Of a DNA stretch of 64,000 nucleotides, positions 63,101-64,000 are shown piece by piece. This DNA is from Polytrichum commune (lineage: Eukaryota; Streptophyta; Polytrichopsida; Polytrichales; Polytrichaceae), in NCBI GenBank assembly GCA_950295325.1, contig OX485804.1, positions 42,024,429 to 42,088,428 on the forward strand. The letters are read 5' to 3'. The translations under genes were made by a program, and so were the position numbers. The notes beneath the pieces are model-generated. The model did no database searches. It had not been told where the DNA came from and was given only the letters and a program-made list of their open reading frames with translations. How positions within the stretch are numbered: the first letter of the stretch is position 1; every line of letters begins with the position of its first letter.

Positions 63101-64000
63101 CAGACCTAGTGATGTCACGATTTTTTCCATTAGACTTTCTTCCATTAGCTATCACGGGGATGCAAGTGCTCAAAGTGACACGCATCCACAACAGATTCCT
63201 CCAAGATCGTTTCGAGCGAATTCTTGAAGCTCAGGTGAGTTGGCAAAGCCACTCAAGATGGTCAAATTGTTATACTTTCTATTCCATAAACCTCAGGGAT
63301 CACTCTGATGGTATTTTTTGAGTTGGTCTTGCACATCAGCCAGTATGAAGGAGAGTCTTTATACCGAACACGATCAACTTCCTCACTAACTACATGACTG
63401 CAGGCGCAGAAGGGGAGCAAAATGCATGTGGAGTACCTGTTGTATGGGGAGACTCTGCAAGCTCCGGATGAGTTGCAGTGGATCATTGAAGAAGGATTTC
63501 CATTTTCGACTGACCATCTTCCTAATAATTCTCAAGGATCTGTTCTGCTCTCCAACTCTGTTGGCCTAGCTGATATCTCCCGATTACAGGTACATTATTG
63601 CCTTGGAACCATTACAATGTTAATCATCTCCTTGTAAGGCAAGAAGATATACTGTAAACTACCTGCAATAGCAGTAAAATTTGTATGTGTTATAAATGAT
63701 ATCAAATTATAGGAGTCCTTCATTCTTACTTTCATCTTCTTGTGCTGCACGTGGTTCTCCTTCAAGAACGCAAATACTTCACCTCTTGTCAAGTGGGTTA
63801 ATTTTATATGAGTTACGCATCACAAGTATTCAAATTCCTCTCCACTAGCATAAATTTCACATAATCTGCCTCTGAGCAGGCAATTGCAGAGCAGTCACGA
63901 GACGTTACCTGGAGAGGCAAAGCAACAGGGTGGTTGTTAGTTGTGAAGACCTGTTTGGGTGCTTCCGTGCGGGATGCTGGCCACTCTTTCACACAGAATC
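60149..64000 (+). CDS. LRRC9-like leucine-rich repeat protein, N-terminal part, runs off the window
   Basis: Exons 60149-60423, 60625-60892, 61249-61377, 61754-61956, 62414-62694, 63044-63234, 63404-63589 and 63880 to beyond 64000; all phases agree. An in-frame stop 13 bp upstream supports the start. Leucine-rich repeats of the SDS22-like type fill residues about 45-220 (IEGLGNCLKLKELFLHSNRI, LEVLWLSNNEIRWVEGLG, LKDLRFADPQW). Then come RKRVYYNMCIKSLQQ, a charged helical segment, and GGNIRMEVGNSKDVWFKSC, LAITGMQVLKVTRIHNRFLQ and VLLSNSVGL. This order and these motifs match animal LRRC9 (recalled, not searched). LRRC9 is linked to motile cilia. In plants cilia occur only on sperm, so expression in male gametangia is expected. 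Intron 4 carries foldback element copy 6. Confidence 0.87.
62034..62368 (+). mobile_element. Foldback element family F1, copy 6 (LRRC9-like intron 4)
   Basis: Full-length copy: 'caggagttgatccccca', 'ttttccattggctgttttgc', centre 'cttggcatgccaaaatgag', right arm 'ccaagcatacaccaaaaac', 'aaaacaaccaactccc'. Nearly the same length as the PPR copies about 30 kb away. Confidence 0.8.

Noticed and set aside
1-64000. LTR retrotransposons or other virus-like elements
   Set aside because: I saw no long terminal repeats, reverse transcriptase or capsid-like motifs in any frame.

Overview
The window is nuclear DNA of a land plant: AT-rich, intron-rich genes with GT-AG splice sites, an En/Spm (CACTA) transposon, a tRNA-type SINE and a multi-exon plant P-class PPR gene. 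The far right carries the N-terminal part of a LRRC9-like gene. LRRC9 is associated with cilia and flagella, so I infer a plant with swimming sperm (bryophyte, lycophyte, fern, or cycad/Ginkgo) rather than a flowering plant or conifer. The species is not identified. All exon models were built by hand from splice sites, reading phase and remembered family sequences.

Layout: (1) 1-3681, decayed repeats, no gene recognised. (2) 3682-7100, minus strand, six-exon TPR protein of the TTC1 type. (3) 7101-8243, upstream region with one SINE. (4) 8244-18449, a 10.2 kb CACTA transposon with matching ends and an ATT target-site duplication, holding a decayed TNP2 transposase gene (minus) and a TNPA-type second gene (plus). 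(5) 18453-22416, repeats and a SINE with a perfect 17 bp target-site duplication. (6) 22417-35321, plus strand, 16-exon organellar PPR protein (877 aa). (7) 38531-42416, minus strand, ten-exon ornithine aminotransferase (490 aa), with a degenerate repeat array just upstream. (8) 44.2-55.3 kb, an 11 kb gene-free island of small inverted-repeat elements, another SINE and minisatellites. (9) 55345-57237, minus strand, three-exon RNase P/MRP subunit POP5 (152 aa). (10) 60149-64000, plus strand, LRRC9-like gene running off the right edge.

The five host genes are separate housekeeping or organellar genes (chaperone-type adaptor, organelle RNA factor, arginine/proline metabolism, tRNA processing, cilium) and do not form a pathway. 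Three of them share an oddity: pieces of their own exons sit inside their introns. The strongest case is POP5 intron 2, where the exon-2/5' splice site junction has been amplified into a tandem array of about 165-185 bp units. A second theme is a long foldback element found six times, always inside an intron.
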